From the NCBI GenBank assembly GCA_025454955.1, contig JALONL010000008.1, positions 124,001 to 188,000 on the forward strand: DNA of 64,000 nt. Direction: 5' to 3'. The DNA comes from Bacteroidia bacterium. GTDB taxonomy: Bacteria > Bacteroidota > Bacteroidia > Palsa-965. Shown in pieces: positions 34,414 to 44,700 of the stretch. The position numbers and the translations under genes are program-made. Position 1 is the first letter of the stretch, and every line of letters starts with the position of its first letter. Under the pieces are notes generated by a model. That model worked only from the letters and a program-made list of their open reading frames with translations. It had not been told where the DNA came from and did no database searches.

Positions 34414-35591
34414 AACTGTTTGTAATTACATCGCGCATTCCCTGGCCGCTCGAAAAGGGCGACAAACTGCGCATGTATCATCAACTGCGGCTGCTGGCAG
34501 AAGAGCATGAAATTATTCTCTGCGCCCTGAACGACGGCAAACTGCATCCCGATGCCGATGCCGAACTGCGTAAGTTTTGCACTCATATTCATTACATACA
34601 TTTCTCCAAACCCACGCTGGCGCTTAATCTTCTGCGCACGCTGTTTGGCCGCCTGCCTTTTCAGACAGGCTATTTCTGGCACCGCAAGGCACAAAAACTC
34701 ATCGACAGTTTTGTGGCCTATTACAAACCTGATCTGATTTACTGCCAGCTTATCCGCACCAGCGAATATGCACGCAAACACAAACGCATTCCGAAGGTAT
34801 TGGATTATATGGATGTGTTTTCGAAAGGCACCGAGCGGCGCATTGAAAAGGTGGCTGCGTGGAAACGCCCCGTTTTCAGGATGGAATGGAAACGTCTGCT
34901 CAATTACGAACGCGAGGTGTTTGAAGCATTTGATGCACACATTATCATTTCCGATCAGGATCGTATGCTCATGCCGGTGAGCGATCCGAAGCGTATCAAT
35001 GTAATTGGCAACGGAGTGGATATGAATTTCTTTCAGCCGCTGGAGCTTCCAAAAACGCACGATATATTGTTTAACGGCAACATGAGTTATCCGCCCAATG
35101 TGGAAAGTGCGGAATATCTCGTACAGAAAGTGCTTCCGCTGGTGCATAAGCGCATGCCCGGGGTGAAAGTGCTTATTACCGGCGCCACGCCCTCGGCGGC
35201 TGTGCTGGCGCTCAAAAGCGGGCATGTAACCGTAACCGGCTGGGTTGACGATGTGCGCACCGGTTTTGCGCAAAGCCGTATGCTGGTGGCTCCCATGCAA
35301 TCGAGCATTGGCCTGCAGAATAAATTGCTGGAGGCAATGGCCATGCGCATTCCCTGCCTCACCACCACGCTTTCAAACAATGCGCTCAAAGCACAGCCCG
35401 GCACAGAGATTATTGTGGCCGACAGTCCCCAAGCCTTTGCCGATGCCATTGTGGAACTGCTTGGCAATGAAGAAATATCGCAGCAACTGGCGCAGGCCGG
35501 TTACGAATTTGTGAAAGCAAATTTTAGCTGGGAAAGCAGCGTAAAAATGCTAAGCGAAGTTTTTGAAAAGACTAAAGCCGCAAAAGAATGA
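34410..35591 (+). CDS. Glycosyltransferase, GT4-like
   Basis: 393 residues, GT-B fold. MKLFVITSRIPWPLEKGDKLRMYHQL is the start typical of sugar transferases related to the PEP-CTERM/EpsH-associated group. The donor site reads MQSSIGLQNKLLEAMAMRIPCLTT with VIGNGVDMNFFQP before it. ATGA overlaps at both ends show tight coupling with the glycosyltransferase before and the secreted protein after. Probably elongates the same glycan as its neighbour; the exact linkage is not deducible. Confidence 0.92.
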   Translation: MKLFVITSRIPWPLEKGDKLRMYHQLRLLAEEHEIILCALNDGKLHPDADAELRKFCTHIHYIHFSKPTLALNLLRTLFGRLPFQTGYFWHRKAQKLIDSFVAYYKPDLIYCQLIRTSEYARKHKRIPKVLDYMDVFSKGTERRIEKVAAWKRPVFRMEWKRLLNYEREVFEAFDAHIIISDQDRMLMPVSDPKRINVIGNGVDMNFFQPLELPKTHDILFNGNMSYPPNVESAEYLVQKVLPLVHKRMPGVKVLITGATPSAAVLALKSGHVTVTGWVDDVRTGFAQSRMLVAPMQSSIGLQNKLLEAMAMRIPCLTTTLSNNALKAQPGTEIIVADSPQAFADAIVELLGNEEISQQLAQAGYEFVKANFSWESSVKMLSEVFEKTKAAKE

Positions 35592-36337
35592 AAAATACGT
35601 TCACAATGCTTTTGCTCTGCGCGGCGCTAATACTTACGCACTGCCGGCCCGACAACGCTGCCGCACAGCGCGCACAGCCCGGTTTTAAAGGTATTGTGAC
35701 TGATACACTGCTCATTGATTCGCAGCAATATTTTGAATACGCCTTGCCGCAGGGCAGCCATTTTGATTTTACGCTGAAACGTCCTTCCAAAACCGACACC
35801 ACTGTATTGCTTTGCGTGGCCGCCGCATTTACGCGATTGGACAATGGCGGTGTGGATGGTTTGTATGCCGTAAAAGGCAAAACCGGCGGCGCCATAAGCA
35901 ACAGGCTCGGAGGTGGTTGTGTGCTGTTACCTCCGCACAATCCGCTTATTGCCGGCACACGCGACGGGACAGCACTTACCAAAGGATGGATTGATTCAAC
36001 TATTGTAAAGAAAAAAGCAGGCTATTTCCAGCAACTGCAGTTGGTGCGCGATGCAAAAGCACTGCGTTACGGCAAAGACCAGTCGCTGTTTCAGCGCAGG
36101 GCGTTGGTGACGTATGCGTATAAACCGGCGGCAATTATCGAAAGTGCTTCCGAAATTACCTTGCAACAATTTGCCGATGCGCTGGCCAAAACCGGTGCGC
36201 AGGATGCGTTGTATTTAGACATGGGCGGCTGGGACGAGGGCTGGATACGTACCGGTCGCACGCAATGCACCCGCATTGGACTGATGTGTACGCAAACTGC
36301 GCGGCAAAGCAATTGGCTGATAATAGTGCGGAAATAA
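35588..36337 (+). CDS. Secreted phosphodiester glycosidase-like (DUF2233/NAGPA) protein
   Basis: 249 residues with a signal ending near ILTHC (MKNTFTMLLLCAALILTHC), probably lipidated. The chain fits the phosphodiester glycosidase fold: an early segment ending in GGVDGLYAVKGKTGGAISN, then ITLQQFADALAKTGAQDALYLDMGGW, the counterpart of the family's conserved A-x-NLDGGG-S element, and a final SNWLIIV. Here the Gly-rich loop is LDMGGWDEG, a variant. Function inferred as cleaving or modifying phosphodiester-linked sugars at the envelope. Overlaps the glycosyltransferase by 4 nt. Confidence 0.65.
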   Translation: MKNTFTMLLLCAALILTHCRPDNAAAQRAQPGFKGIVTDTLLIDSQQYFEYALPQGSHFDFTLKRPSKTDTTVLLCVAAAFTRLDNGGVDGLYAVKGKTGGAISNRLGGGCVLLPPHNPLIAGTRDGTALTKGWIDSTIVKKKAGYFQQLQLVRDAKALRYGKDQSLFQRRALVTYAYKPAAIIESASEITLQQFADALAKTGAQDALYLDMGGWDEGWIRTGRTQCTRIGLMCTQTARQSNWLIIVRK

Positions 36338-36338
36338 T

Positions 36339-38273
36339 TTACGGCAACTTTTCTTTCTTTCCCGAAATACGCTGCGTAATCCTGAACAACAGATAACCCG
36401 ACACCAATGCGCCGATGAGCAGGTAAATTTCGCTGTGCGGCAAATGCGCCCAGAGGGCAAGGCCTATAAGCAGCAAACCCATTGTGCCGGCAAACGACAC
36501 GAGCACATACAAAAGCATACGACGGCTGAAAAGTTCGTTCCACGGGTGTTGCTCCAGTATTACCTGTGCCAGCAGCAGTAATGCGAAAAGGCCGAGCAGC
36601 ACGCAAAGCACGCCGTAGGGATTGTTGAAAATGAGGTAGCGACCGTTTCCGGCCACAATGCCCCACTCAGTGTCGGGAATGAGGCGGGTGGTGTCTTGCA
36701 GCGGAAGGGGGAAGCTGGTGACGTAGTTGGTATCGGTTTGGCCGAGGCGGTTTCGGGTGCAGTTGTTGAGCAGCAGCCGCCATAAATCGGGGTAGCCGTT
36801 GTCGTAGCCCAATGCCCAGATGCCCACGCCGCCGAGCTTGCGGTGCATGAGTGCGTAGCGGTATTTTTCGTTCAGCGTTTGTGCATTGTCGAACCAGTAC
36901 TGTCGTGGCAAAGTGGCGGGCGGCGCATACACGGCGGTGGCGCTGGCTGTGTCGTAGCGCAGGGGCTGTATGGCAAATTTCTCGCGCAGTTCGCGGTAAA
37001 GCGGATAGCCCACAAACTCCACTTCCATCGACTGCGGGCGTGTGGTTACCGTTTGCCAGGTGGCTCCGTAATGCGGAAACGCCGAAATGAGCTGTGCAGG
37101 CGGCACACCGGCAGCAAGCCAGTTATCAATACTACGTTCGATGTTGGGTGCACGCCACGAAAGGCCGCTGTGCAAAGGCGCCACAGGCCCGGCCGTTTGG
37201 CTGAATGAGCCGTAATAATCGTAGCAGGTAACCACAAAACGAGTGGCCAGCGGGGCCAGTTTCTGCACATCAAACGCATTGGCAAAATCGTTCATGGGCA
37301 GTACAATGGTAATGGAGTAGTTGCCGGTGAGTTTTACTGCGGAGTCGTTGAGCGCGGTGTGAAGCAGGGTGATGAAACGGGTAAAGTTGTTGCGCTGCGA
37401 AGAAGGTATTTCTTCGAAGTCGATGCACACACCGAGGTCGAGATAGAAATTGTTTTTATTGAAAAAATCGGTGCTGCGGGCAATGAGTTTTTCGGTGAGC
37501 TGGAAAATGAGGTTTTCCTGTGCGAGTGAATCGGTGAGCAGTTCGATGTTGTTGTCGGCACCGGAGTTTATTACGGTGAGTTCCACAGCGGTGGGATCTT
37601 CGAGGCGTATGTAATTGAACAGCGACGAAGTTTCCCAGCCGTGTGTGGTGAGGATATCGCCGTTTCGCGCATCAATTTCGGCACCGTACCAGGCCAGTGT
37701 GGTGAGCAGGCTGAAGTTGTATGATTTATACGCCGTGCCCATCCAGTAGGGATGCCAGCCATACACCTGCACATCGGGGCGCAGGGTGTAGTCGCCCCAG
37801 AGGCGGCCGCTGGTGGTGATGCGGTTTATGCTGTCCCAGTCGGCGGGAGTGAGCTCGGCTTTGGCATTTACGTTGCCGTTTAGTTTGGCGCGCAGGGCCT
37901 GCGTTTCGCGCTGGAGGCGTTTGTCGGCGGCAATTTCTTCGAAGTATTGCTGCTGTGCGGCGTGCAGAGGTGTTTTGGCCAATTGCTGCGCACTGTCGCT
38001 GCGCAGGAAAGGACGTTCGCGGGCGGCGCGGCGGGCTTCTTCGGTGAGGAGTTTTTGCCGCACATCCGTAGCCACACGCGAGAGCAGGCCGGCTGTTTGA
38101 GGCGGATCGGGTGCGTTTGAAAAACTAAGCGCGGATGCTTTTGAGGCGGCTATACTGTCGGCCTTTACCTGTTCGGCATCGGGCGTGGGCTGCACGGTAA
38201 GGTAAATGGCGGCCAGAGCGCCCAAATTGGTAAGCACTCCTATAATCCAGGTCAGCAATTTCTTTTTATCCAT
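36339..38273 (-). CDS. Membrane-anchored GH18-like glycosidase domain protein
   Basis: 644 residues. N-terminal membrane helix (LTWIIGVLTNLGALAAIYLTV, 7-27), helical Ala-rich linker to 140, then a TIM-barrel from about 165 to 500 with YGWHPYWMG, AWYGAEIDARNGDI, VVTCYDYYGSF and GGVGIWALGYDNGY, all GH18-type. The motif normally DxxDxDxE reads LGVCIDFE (residues 280-287): Asp285 and Glu287 are kept, the earlier Asp positions are Leu and Cys. Three C-terminal helices (about 553-573, 585-607, 614-633). The extracytoplasmic domain could cleave or only bind N-acetylglucosamine polymers. Convergent with the glycosidase-like gene, 1 nt apart. Confidence 0.83.
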   Translation of the reverse strand: MDKKKLLTWIIGVLTNLGALAAIYLTVQPTPDAEQVKADSIAASKASALSFSNAPDPPQTAGLLSRVATDVRQKLLTEEARRAARERPFLRSDSAQQLAKTPLHAAQQQYFEEIAADKRLQRETQALRAKLNGNVNAKAELTPADWDSINRITTSGRLWGDYTLRPDVQVYGWHPYWMGTAYKSYNFSLLTTLAWYGAEIDARNGDILTTHGWETSSLFNYIRLEDPTAVELTVINSGADNNIELLTDSLAQENLIFQLTEKLIARSTDFFNKNNFYLDLGVCIDFEEIPSSQRNNFTRFITLLHTALNDSAVKLTGNYSITIVLPMNDFANAFDVQKLAPLATRFVVTCYDYYGSFSQTAGPVAPLHSGLSWRAPNIERSIDNWLAAGVPPAQLISAFPHYGATWQTVTTRPQSMEVEFVGYPLYRELREKFAIQPLRYDTASATAVYAPPATLPRQYWFDNAQTLNEKYRYALMHRKLGGVGIWALGYDNGYPDLWRLLLNNCTRNRLGQTDTNYVTSFPLPLQDTTRLIPDTEWGIVAGNGRYLIFNNPYGVLCVLLGLFALLLLAQVILEQHPWNELFSRRMLLYVLVSFAGTMGLLLIGLALWAHLPHSEIYLLIGALVSGYLLFRITQRISGKKEKLP

Positions 38274-38509
38274 AACTCAGCCCTGAGTGCAATGTATGGC
38301 AGCAAATACACATTTTAGCCACAGCCATTCATTGTTATTCCGACATCGCCGCACGAGCCGGAAGGTTTATCACGCCTAAAAATAGTTATTCAGCCTTACC
38401 GCATCACCAACTCTGAACGTCTGTTGATAAATCACGTATTAATACGGGTTTGATTTACGGCAAACATTGGCCCGATTCATTTACTTTTATTCTACTCAAT
38501 AAGCTGCCT

Positions 38510-39052
38510 ATGAAACAGCATTCAGATTTATCGAAGTCGTCGCAGTCGCGCTCGGCCGCCAACCATTCGGGCTCACAGGCACAGTCGCTGCCTGCGGCCG
38601 GACTTAGTGCCCAGTTTGTGACCGACAAAGACAAGGAAAAGCTGAGCCAGCAGAAAGCCGATCCGGCCCAACTTGATGAAGACCCTGAGAAAAAACTCAT
38701 GCAGGGCAAAATGGCCACCGCCCAGCGCAAAGGCCACGATGTAATTGGCAAAATGGGCGAGGCAATGGGTGCCGATTTTTCTAACGTAAATATTCACGAA
38801 GGCAGCAAAGCCTCCGATGTGGGCGCACTCGCCTACACACAAGGCAACGACATCCATTTTGCCCAGGGCAAATTCGACACCAATTCGCAAAGCGGCAAAG
38901 CACTGCTCGGTCACGAGCTTGCCCACGTAGTACAGCAGCGCGAAGGCCGTGTACAACCCACCACTTCCATAAACGGCCTGCCGGTAAACGACAGCAAATC
39001 GCTCGAAAGCGAAGCCGATTCCATTGGAAACAAAGTGGCCTCGCAAGTATAA
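38510..39052 (+). CDS. DUF4157 domain protein (eCIS-associated, zincin-like)
   Basis: 180 residues from ATG 38510. DUF4157 proteins are found next to extracellular contractile injection systems, as cargo, cargo adaptors or proteases. Low-complexity N-terminus ([17 protein letters not shown]), then the domain from about residue 70: [33 protein letters not shown], and HELAHVVQQ, with HExxH at 135-139 and an additional Glu near 166-168 as possible third zinc ligand. No signal peptide, consistent with loading into a particle in the cytoplasm. It precedes the calpain-like gene by 62 nt and may assist it. Confidence 0.9.
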   Translation: MKQHSDLSKSSQSRSAANHSGSQAQSLPAAGLSAQFVTDKDKEKLSQQKADPAQLDEDPEKKLMQGKMATAQRKGHDVIGKMGEAMGADFSNVNIHEGSKASDVGALAYTQGNDIHFAQGKFDTNSQSGKALLGHELAHVVQQREGRVQPTTSINGLPVNDSKSLESEADSIGNKVASQV

Positions 39053-39114
39053 ATTTTCCCGGTTTACACCAAACTGTTCCCCCTGCAACGGTTTGTTCAT
39101 AATGCACCTCAGGC

Positions 39115-40341
39115 ATGAACGAACAACAGTGTGCTGATAAATCCAGTTGCAACGAATCTTTTGCCGCAGCCCACCAGCAGAGCGGAAAAAAAGGTATTGC
39201 GTTTGAAGCACCGGTACAGTTCAAACTGGAATTAGGAAGCAGTTATTTCTCCAAGAAAAGTGAGGATTTATTTGAAGCCGTTGATTCAAATGTGATTTCG
39301 GGTCAAACAGAAACCGGCAAACTCTACACACCCGTTGATCAAAAGTACCGCCCCAAAAGAAGGACAAAGATTGTAGAAGAAAGCGATTCGAAAAAAGAAG
39401 GCTGGATTACTACACGCTCTGATAAAGCTGATGAGGACTACTACCAGATTCACGACCTGAAGCTGTATCAAAAAGAAGATGAGGATGAAAATGTAAGAGG
39501 AAATGATCCTGAACGATTGGTGAACCGGGAAATCAAGATGCTGCAATTTCCAAAGGATCATAAATCAATGCCCACTGCACCGAGTAAAGACGATCCCCGA
39601 CAGGGCGAGTTAACCGATTGTACCTTTATTAGTTGTCTTTCGGGAATGGCTCATTCTTCGGTATATAACAAAACATTACAGGATAATTTCAATGACAATA
39701 ATTCCGATGGAACCAAAGAGGTAAGACTTTTTGAGAAGCAACCGGCAATCAAACGAAAAAAAGACGAAGAGTTCAGTAAAATAGAGCCTAAAAAAACAAA
39801 AGCCGAAACAAATGTTTCTGTGGAAATGGTATTTCCGTATTTCCCGGAAGGTACTGATGAAAATGATAGTTCAATTAAATTACCGCCCATTTTCTCTTAT
39901 GCGCAAAACGATCCGAAAGTTTTTGAAAACGTAAAAAATAACAAACCTCAACCAACCTGGCCAATGGTATATGAAGCAGCCACAGCCAAGCTTCTGGGAA
40001 AAAGTTATACCAGTCTCGACGATCAGCAACCGGAAACCATGCTGAGTATTTTAAGCGGAATGCAGCCTTTGGTATATGAATATGATGATATGATCGATCA
40101 TCTCGGCGAAGTAAAAGGAATTCTGGATGATGCAGGAGTGGTGATAGCTGTAACTAAAGTGTCAATTAGCGATACTATTCTTAATCCAAAAGGTTTTACT
40201 GCCGATCATGCCTATGCGGTAATTGCAATAAACGAAAGCAAATTATTAATGCTCAATCCAAACGGCACACTTGTAAGCGATGTAACTACCAATGACCTGA
40301 AAAACTTTTTCTGGAAATTTGCAGTACTTAAAAAGCCCTGA
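39115..40341 (+). CDS. Calpain-like cysteine protease, candidate eCIS payload
   Basis: 408 residues, no signal peptide. A calpain (C2) triad can be read: Cys169 in PRQGELTDCTFIS (family QG-x-L-x-DC-W), His365 in ADHAYAVIAI, and Asn381 in LNPNG. The N-terminal 150 residues are charged and of unknown type, possibly an export or loading region. Residues 205-230 are Lys-rich (KRKKDEEFSKIEPKKTK) inside the catalytic domain. Follows the DUF4157 gene and faces the eCIS operon 11 nt away. More A+T-rich than the DUF4157 gene, suggesting separate acquisition. Proteolysis of host or competitor proteins after injection is inference. Confidence 0.8.
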   Translation: MNEQQCADKSSCNESFAAAHQQSGKKGIAFEAPVQFKLELGSSYFSKKSEDLFEAVDSNVISGQTETGKLYTPVDQKYRPKRRTKIVEESDSKKEGWITTRSDKADEDYYQIHDLKLYQKEDEDENVRGNDPERLVNREIKMLQFPKDHKSMPTAPSKDDPRQGELTDCTFISCLSGMAHSSVYNKTLQDNFNDNNSDGTKEVRLFEKQPAIKRKKDEEFSKIEPKKTKAETNVSVEMVFPYFPEGTDENDSSIKLPPIFSYAQNDPKVFENVKNNKPQPTWPMVYEAATAKLLGKSYTSLDDQQPETMLSILSGMQPLVYEYDDMIDHLGEVKGILDDAGVVIAVTKVSISDTILNPKGFTADHAYAVIAINESKLLMLNPNGTLVSDVTTNDLKNFFWKFAVLKKP

Positions 40342-40352
40342 TTTCTCCTGCC

Positions 40353-41711
40353 TTACTTCACCTTTCCTTCCTTCTTAAACTCCTTTTTAATTCCATTCAG
40401 TAAATCGTTGCGACGAATGATATTATCGCCCCTGTCGATGGCTTTCAGTGAGCAGTAGCGGATAATGTTGCTGATGGATCCGCCGCTGAGTTCGTACTCA
40501 TGTGCAATGCTGGTTAAGTCGATGCTTTCTTCCAACGCCGATTTATGCGAGAAGGCCGATTCCCAGAGTGTGAGCCGTTCTTCGGGGCCGGGCATCTGGA
40601 AGTGGATGATGCTTTGGAAGCGGCGGGCAAATGCTTCGTCGATATTGGACTTGAGGTTGGTGGCGAGAATAACCACACCGGGGTAATCTTCAATGCGCTG
40701 CAGGAGATAGCTTACCTGCTGATTGGCAAAATGATCGTTTGAACTGTTGGCACTGGTGCGTTTTCCGAAAAGCGAATCGGCCTCGTCGAAAAAGAGAATC
40801 CAGTGTTTGTTCATGGCCTGATCGAATACGTTGGCGAGGTTCTTTTCGGTTTCGCCGATGTATTTGCTCACTACCATCGAGAGGTCGATGCGATATACAT
40901 CACGGCCGGTCATTTTGCCGAGCAGTGTGGCGGTGAGTGTTTTGCCGGTGCCGGGCGGGCCGTAAAAAAGGCTTCGGTAGCCGGCTTTTATTTTGCGGTG
41001 CAGGCCCCAGTCGGTCATGAGAGTTTTGCCGTGCTCGAGCCAGAGGCGAATTTCGTTTACCTGATCGTGTACGAGTTCGTCGAGCACCACATCTTCCCAG
41101 GCCAGCGGCGTGGTGATGAGCTTGGCGGGAAAGTTGCTGCTGAAATCGGGCTTCTCGCTTACGCCGGTGGTAAACAATCCGAGAAAATCGCGGCCGGGGC
41201 TGAGTTGGGCCGAGGGCAAAGGCTCGTCGCCGGGCGGCGCGCTTAAACGGATAAGGCCCGATTCGACCAGCTTTGAGTCGATTTTAAACAGTGCCGCTGC
41301 GGCAATCCGCCCGGCCACCGACGAACCGGCCAGCACAAACAGCGCCGTTTCCACCGTGGGCAAAAAACCGCTGAAATTGGTTCCTTTCAATCCGCCAAAT
41401 TCGCTGAAACCGCGGTCGTAGGTGGAATTGCGCGTGTAAAACACATCGAGCAGTTGCGGACGAAGGTGCGGCGCCAGCGCAATGGCCAGTGCAATGCGTT
41501 CGGGTTCGGTAAGCTGATAATCGCGGATAGTATTTTCGAAAGCCGAATTCCCGCTCATTTCCGGAGCCGGTAACATTTCGGGCTGTTCGCCGGGTTCCTG
41601 GCGGAAATACTGGCGGAAACGGAAATCGAGCACTGTCATGAGCCAGTTCAGTTCGCGTTCGAGTGCCTGCGAGTTGGCCGCTATGGCCATGTCTATTATC
41701 AGGTTTTCCAT
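40353..41711 (-). CDS. eCIS AAA+ ATPase (Afp15-like)
   Basis: 452 residues from ATG 41711 (MENLIIDMAIAANSQ); an in-frame ATG at 41738 would add nine residues. In eCIS, Afp15/Pvc15 ATPases are needed for particle assembly or cargo loading and are not in the finished particle. An N-terminal helical domain (1-190) is followed by one AAA+ module: Walker A GPPGTGKT 251-258, Walker B ILFFDEAD 305-312, sensor 1 ATN 350-352, arginine finger region FARRF 361-365. It overlaps the tape-measure gene by 13 nt and ends the minus-strand operon. Confidence 0.93.
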   Translation of the reverse strand: MENLIIDMAIAANSQALERELNWLMTVLDFRFRQYFRQEPGEQPEMLPAPEMSGNSAFENTIRDYQLTEPERIALAIALAPHLRPQLLDVFYTRNSTYDRGFSEFGGLKGTNFSGFLPTVETALFVLAGSSVAGRIAAAALFKIDSKLVESGLIRLSAPPGDEPLPSAQLSPGRDFLGLFTTGVSEKPDFSSNFPAKLITTPLAWEDVVLDELVHDQVNEIRLWLEHGKTLMTDWGLHRKIKAGYRSLFYGPPGTGKTLTATLLGKMTGRDVYRIDLSMVVSKYIGETEKNLANVFDQAMNKHWILFFDEADSLFGKRTSANSSNDHFANQQVSYLLQRIEDYPGVVILATNLKSNIDEAFARRFQSIIHFQMPGPEERLTLWESAFSHKSALEESIDLTSIAHEYELSGGSISNIIRYCSLKAIDRGDNIIRRNDLLNGIKKEFKKEGKVK

Positions 41712-44700
41712 TCTACGTAAAGAGGTTGCTGCATCCACGGCAGGCGGATGAGGTTTATGGACCAGGGCAAACGTCCCAGAAGTTTATCGAATGCCTTGCG
41801 TTCTACTTTGAGCACGGCGTGCTGGCCGGTAAATAAAATCTGACCGCCACGTTCGAGGAATGTTTCGCGCAGGCCGGCAATGCTGGTGTTTCCGAGCACG
41901 CTCCATTGTTTGATGACGGCTGCGAGAAGGTCTTCGCCAATTTGTTTTTCTTCGGCGGTGAGGATAATGTTTTTTTCAACGGGCTTTGCCTTGCTTAGTC
42001 CGCAAAGTAATTTGTTGAGCACGAGCAAATACTCGGGCTGCTGCTGTTGTGTGTTTACGAGGTATTGCAGCAGGTGTACGGCGCGGTAGGCGTTTTGTTC
42101 GGATGTAAATGCAACGCCGTTTAGCCAGCCGCAGCGGGTAAACAGGCGTGTGAGGAAAGGCCAGAGCAGCACCAGACCGGCGTTGGTGACGAATACGCCA
42201 AGCGGTTCGTCGGTTTCGGTGGTGAGTTGTTTTTGCTGTTGTTTGAGTTCGGCGGTGCGTTTGCGTTCTTCGGCGGCGGCTTTTTCGCGGAGCTGGCGGA
42301 GGCGTTTGAGGGTGTTGTCGCTGCTGCGGGCAAGGTAACCGGGGTTACCAAGCAGCACGAGCAGGCGCGGCAGGTCGCTTTTCCACTCGGACTGATAGCG
42401 GTTGGCGGCGGCGGCCAGTTGTTGTGCCAGCGTGTCGTAGGCCAGCGACGAATTGCGGGCCAGTGCTTTGAGCAGTATGGAAAGCCACACCGACGCGGGC
42501 ATGGTGGCGGCATGAGTATGCAGGGCCAGCCGCAAAATGAGTTCGCGCAGGCGGGTGAGTTGTGCAGGGAAAATGCGGCGCACCAGTTCAAGCATATCGG
42601 CCTGCAGGGCCGGTGTAATTTGCCGCGCAGGCATACCGGCCTGTGTGCTTTGCGCAATGGTGGCCAGCACACGCAGCAAAGTAGTGCCGTGCAGCAAAGC
42701 CGCCAGCCGTTTGCGCGATTGAGGAATACGCAGAAGCGCCGCCATTATTTCGCGCCAGCCCTGGGGCGGTGTGCGGAAAATTTTGTGCAGCACATTTTCC
42801 AGTTCCGACGACTGCGGCGTATCGCGGCCGAGTAAAAGTTCCAGCAAGGTGTTCACACTTTCGCCATGCACCACCGAAGCAGCAGCGGTTTGACTTTCGG
42901 GCATTCCGGCCAATGTGTTCCGCGCCAGACTTTCGGCCTGTGCAGGTGTGAGCCAGGCAAACATTTGCATAAACCTTGCCGCCAGCGCACTCAACAGCAC
43001 AGCCGCCGAAAAGCCTTTCTGGTTTGTGCTTTCATCCGAAACAGCAAGAAGATTGTACAAACCTTGAAGTGCCCGCAAGCGCAGCGCGCGGGTACGTTGC
43101 AGAAAACGTTCGTATTCCTCACCTTCCTCCGCAGAAAAAATCAGCGTAGCTGAATCTTCCTCCTCTTTTATTCCCTGAGCATCTTCAATTATATCCTGTT
43201 CTTTCTCCGAAAAAATCTTCTCCGCTCCTTCCCCACTCTTTTCACCCGAAAAATTCTCTTCTTCTTCTTTGAGAAACAATTCCGTATCGTTCCACAATTC
43301 CTCTTCCTGCTGCTGCAAAGGAGTGTGAGGCGCATCGTCGTACACACTGTTTCCGGCGCGTTCGTACACCTGTTTCAGCAATCCGCTGAGTAACAAACGT
43401 GCAGATGCAGGCAATGCCTCCGCCGCATCGAGCAAAAGCTGAAATACAGTGGCGGCTGGGCTTTGGCTGCGTATGCTGAGTTCGCCCCACACTTCGTTAA
43501 TCCAGTTTACGAGTGCCGCATTGCCACTTTGCTGATGAATCATTACCTGAAGCAAACGTCCCTGCCACAACTGCAAAAGCTGTGTGCGGCGCTGCTGTAA
43601 GGGAATTATTGCGGCTAATTGTTTCTCCAACTGCACCAACCATAGTTCGAGCGCCTCGCTTTGCGGCAAGGCAAAAATGTGCAACAACTTTGGCATTGCA
43701 TCTCCGGCAATATGCAGCAGTCGTTCGAAAGCGGCTTCGTGCCGTGCAATTTCAGCAACCGATTGCCGCAGCAAATCGGGCTGCGGCAAAAGCTGTTCGA
43801 GCAAATAACCTGCGCCCGAAACCGTGTGCTGCTCTTCCTGCTTTGCCCACCAGGGCAGGCGGCCGTGTATGAGTATGTATTGAAAAAGTTCGGCGAGGTA
43901 GTGCAGCGAAAGCGGCTGTTCGGGTTCTTCTGAGGGAGATACGGAAATTTTTTCGGGTAAAATTTCTTCCTGCGCTTCTGCTTCTGTTTCGGAATACAAT
44001 TCAATAAGCACCAACGGCAGCGAAGCAGGTAACTGCGCATGCAACTGCTTTGCGGCACGGCCGAAAAGACTGATGAGCGTATCGTAACCGGTATTATAAT
44101 GCGCAGCCATTTGCTTTATCGCGCTGCGCACAAACATGCGTGTGTTGAACACCGAGCCGCGATCGGTAAGCAGGTAGCCGAATACGAGCGTCCACTGCTG
44201 CTGCATAAATTCGGCCTGCGGAAGTGTGGTAATACGTTCGCGCTGCTGAATATCGGCCGATGTGCGGATGAATCCGAGAATGAAAGGAGCATCGGCCGGT
44301 TCGAGGGCGTGTATGGTTTGCGAGCGTGCAGGCTCGCGCACCAGGCCGAGGTAACGTTCTGCAACTCCGTCGAAACTTCCGCTGCGGCGCAACACGACAG
44401 CTAATTTTCGCGGCTCCTGAAACGGCAACTGCGATACGGCTTTGGCAAACTCGGCCAGCGTAAGTTTTTGCTGCGCGGGCAAACTGCCGTAAAGCAGATA
44501 CCGCGAAAGCACCACCAGCATTGATTCCTGCGGGGCTGTGCCGGATGCTTCCGCATTTTTTTCCTGCTCTTCCATTTCCAGTTCGAGCAGGAGTTGCGGC
44601 AGCGCGGGCATGATTCCGCCCTGCGGCATCATTTCACGCACCGCCGTGGCGAAATGTGCCAGCAGTGTAGCGTAGCTCATGTTGTAATGCGCAGCCAGTT

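Noticed and set aside
38510..39052. Independent secreted metalloprotease
   Set aside because: HExxH is present, but there is no signal peptide and the overall pattern is DUF4157, linked to eCIS rather than to general secretion.
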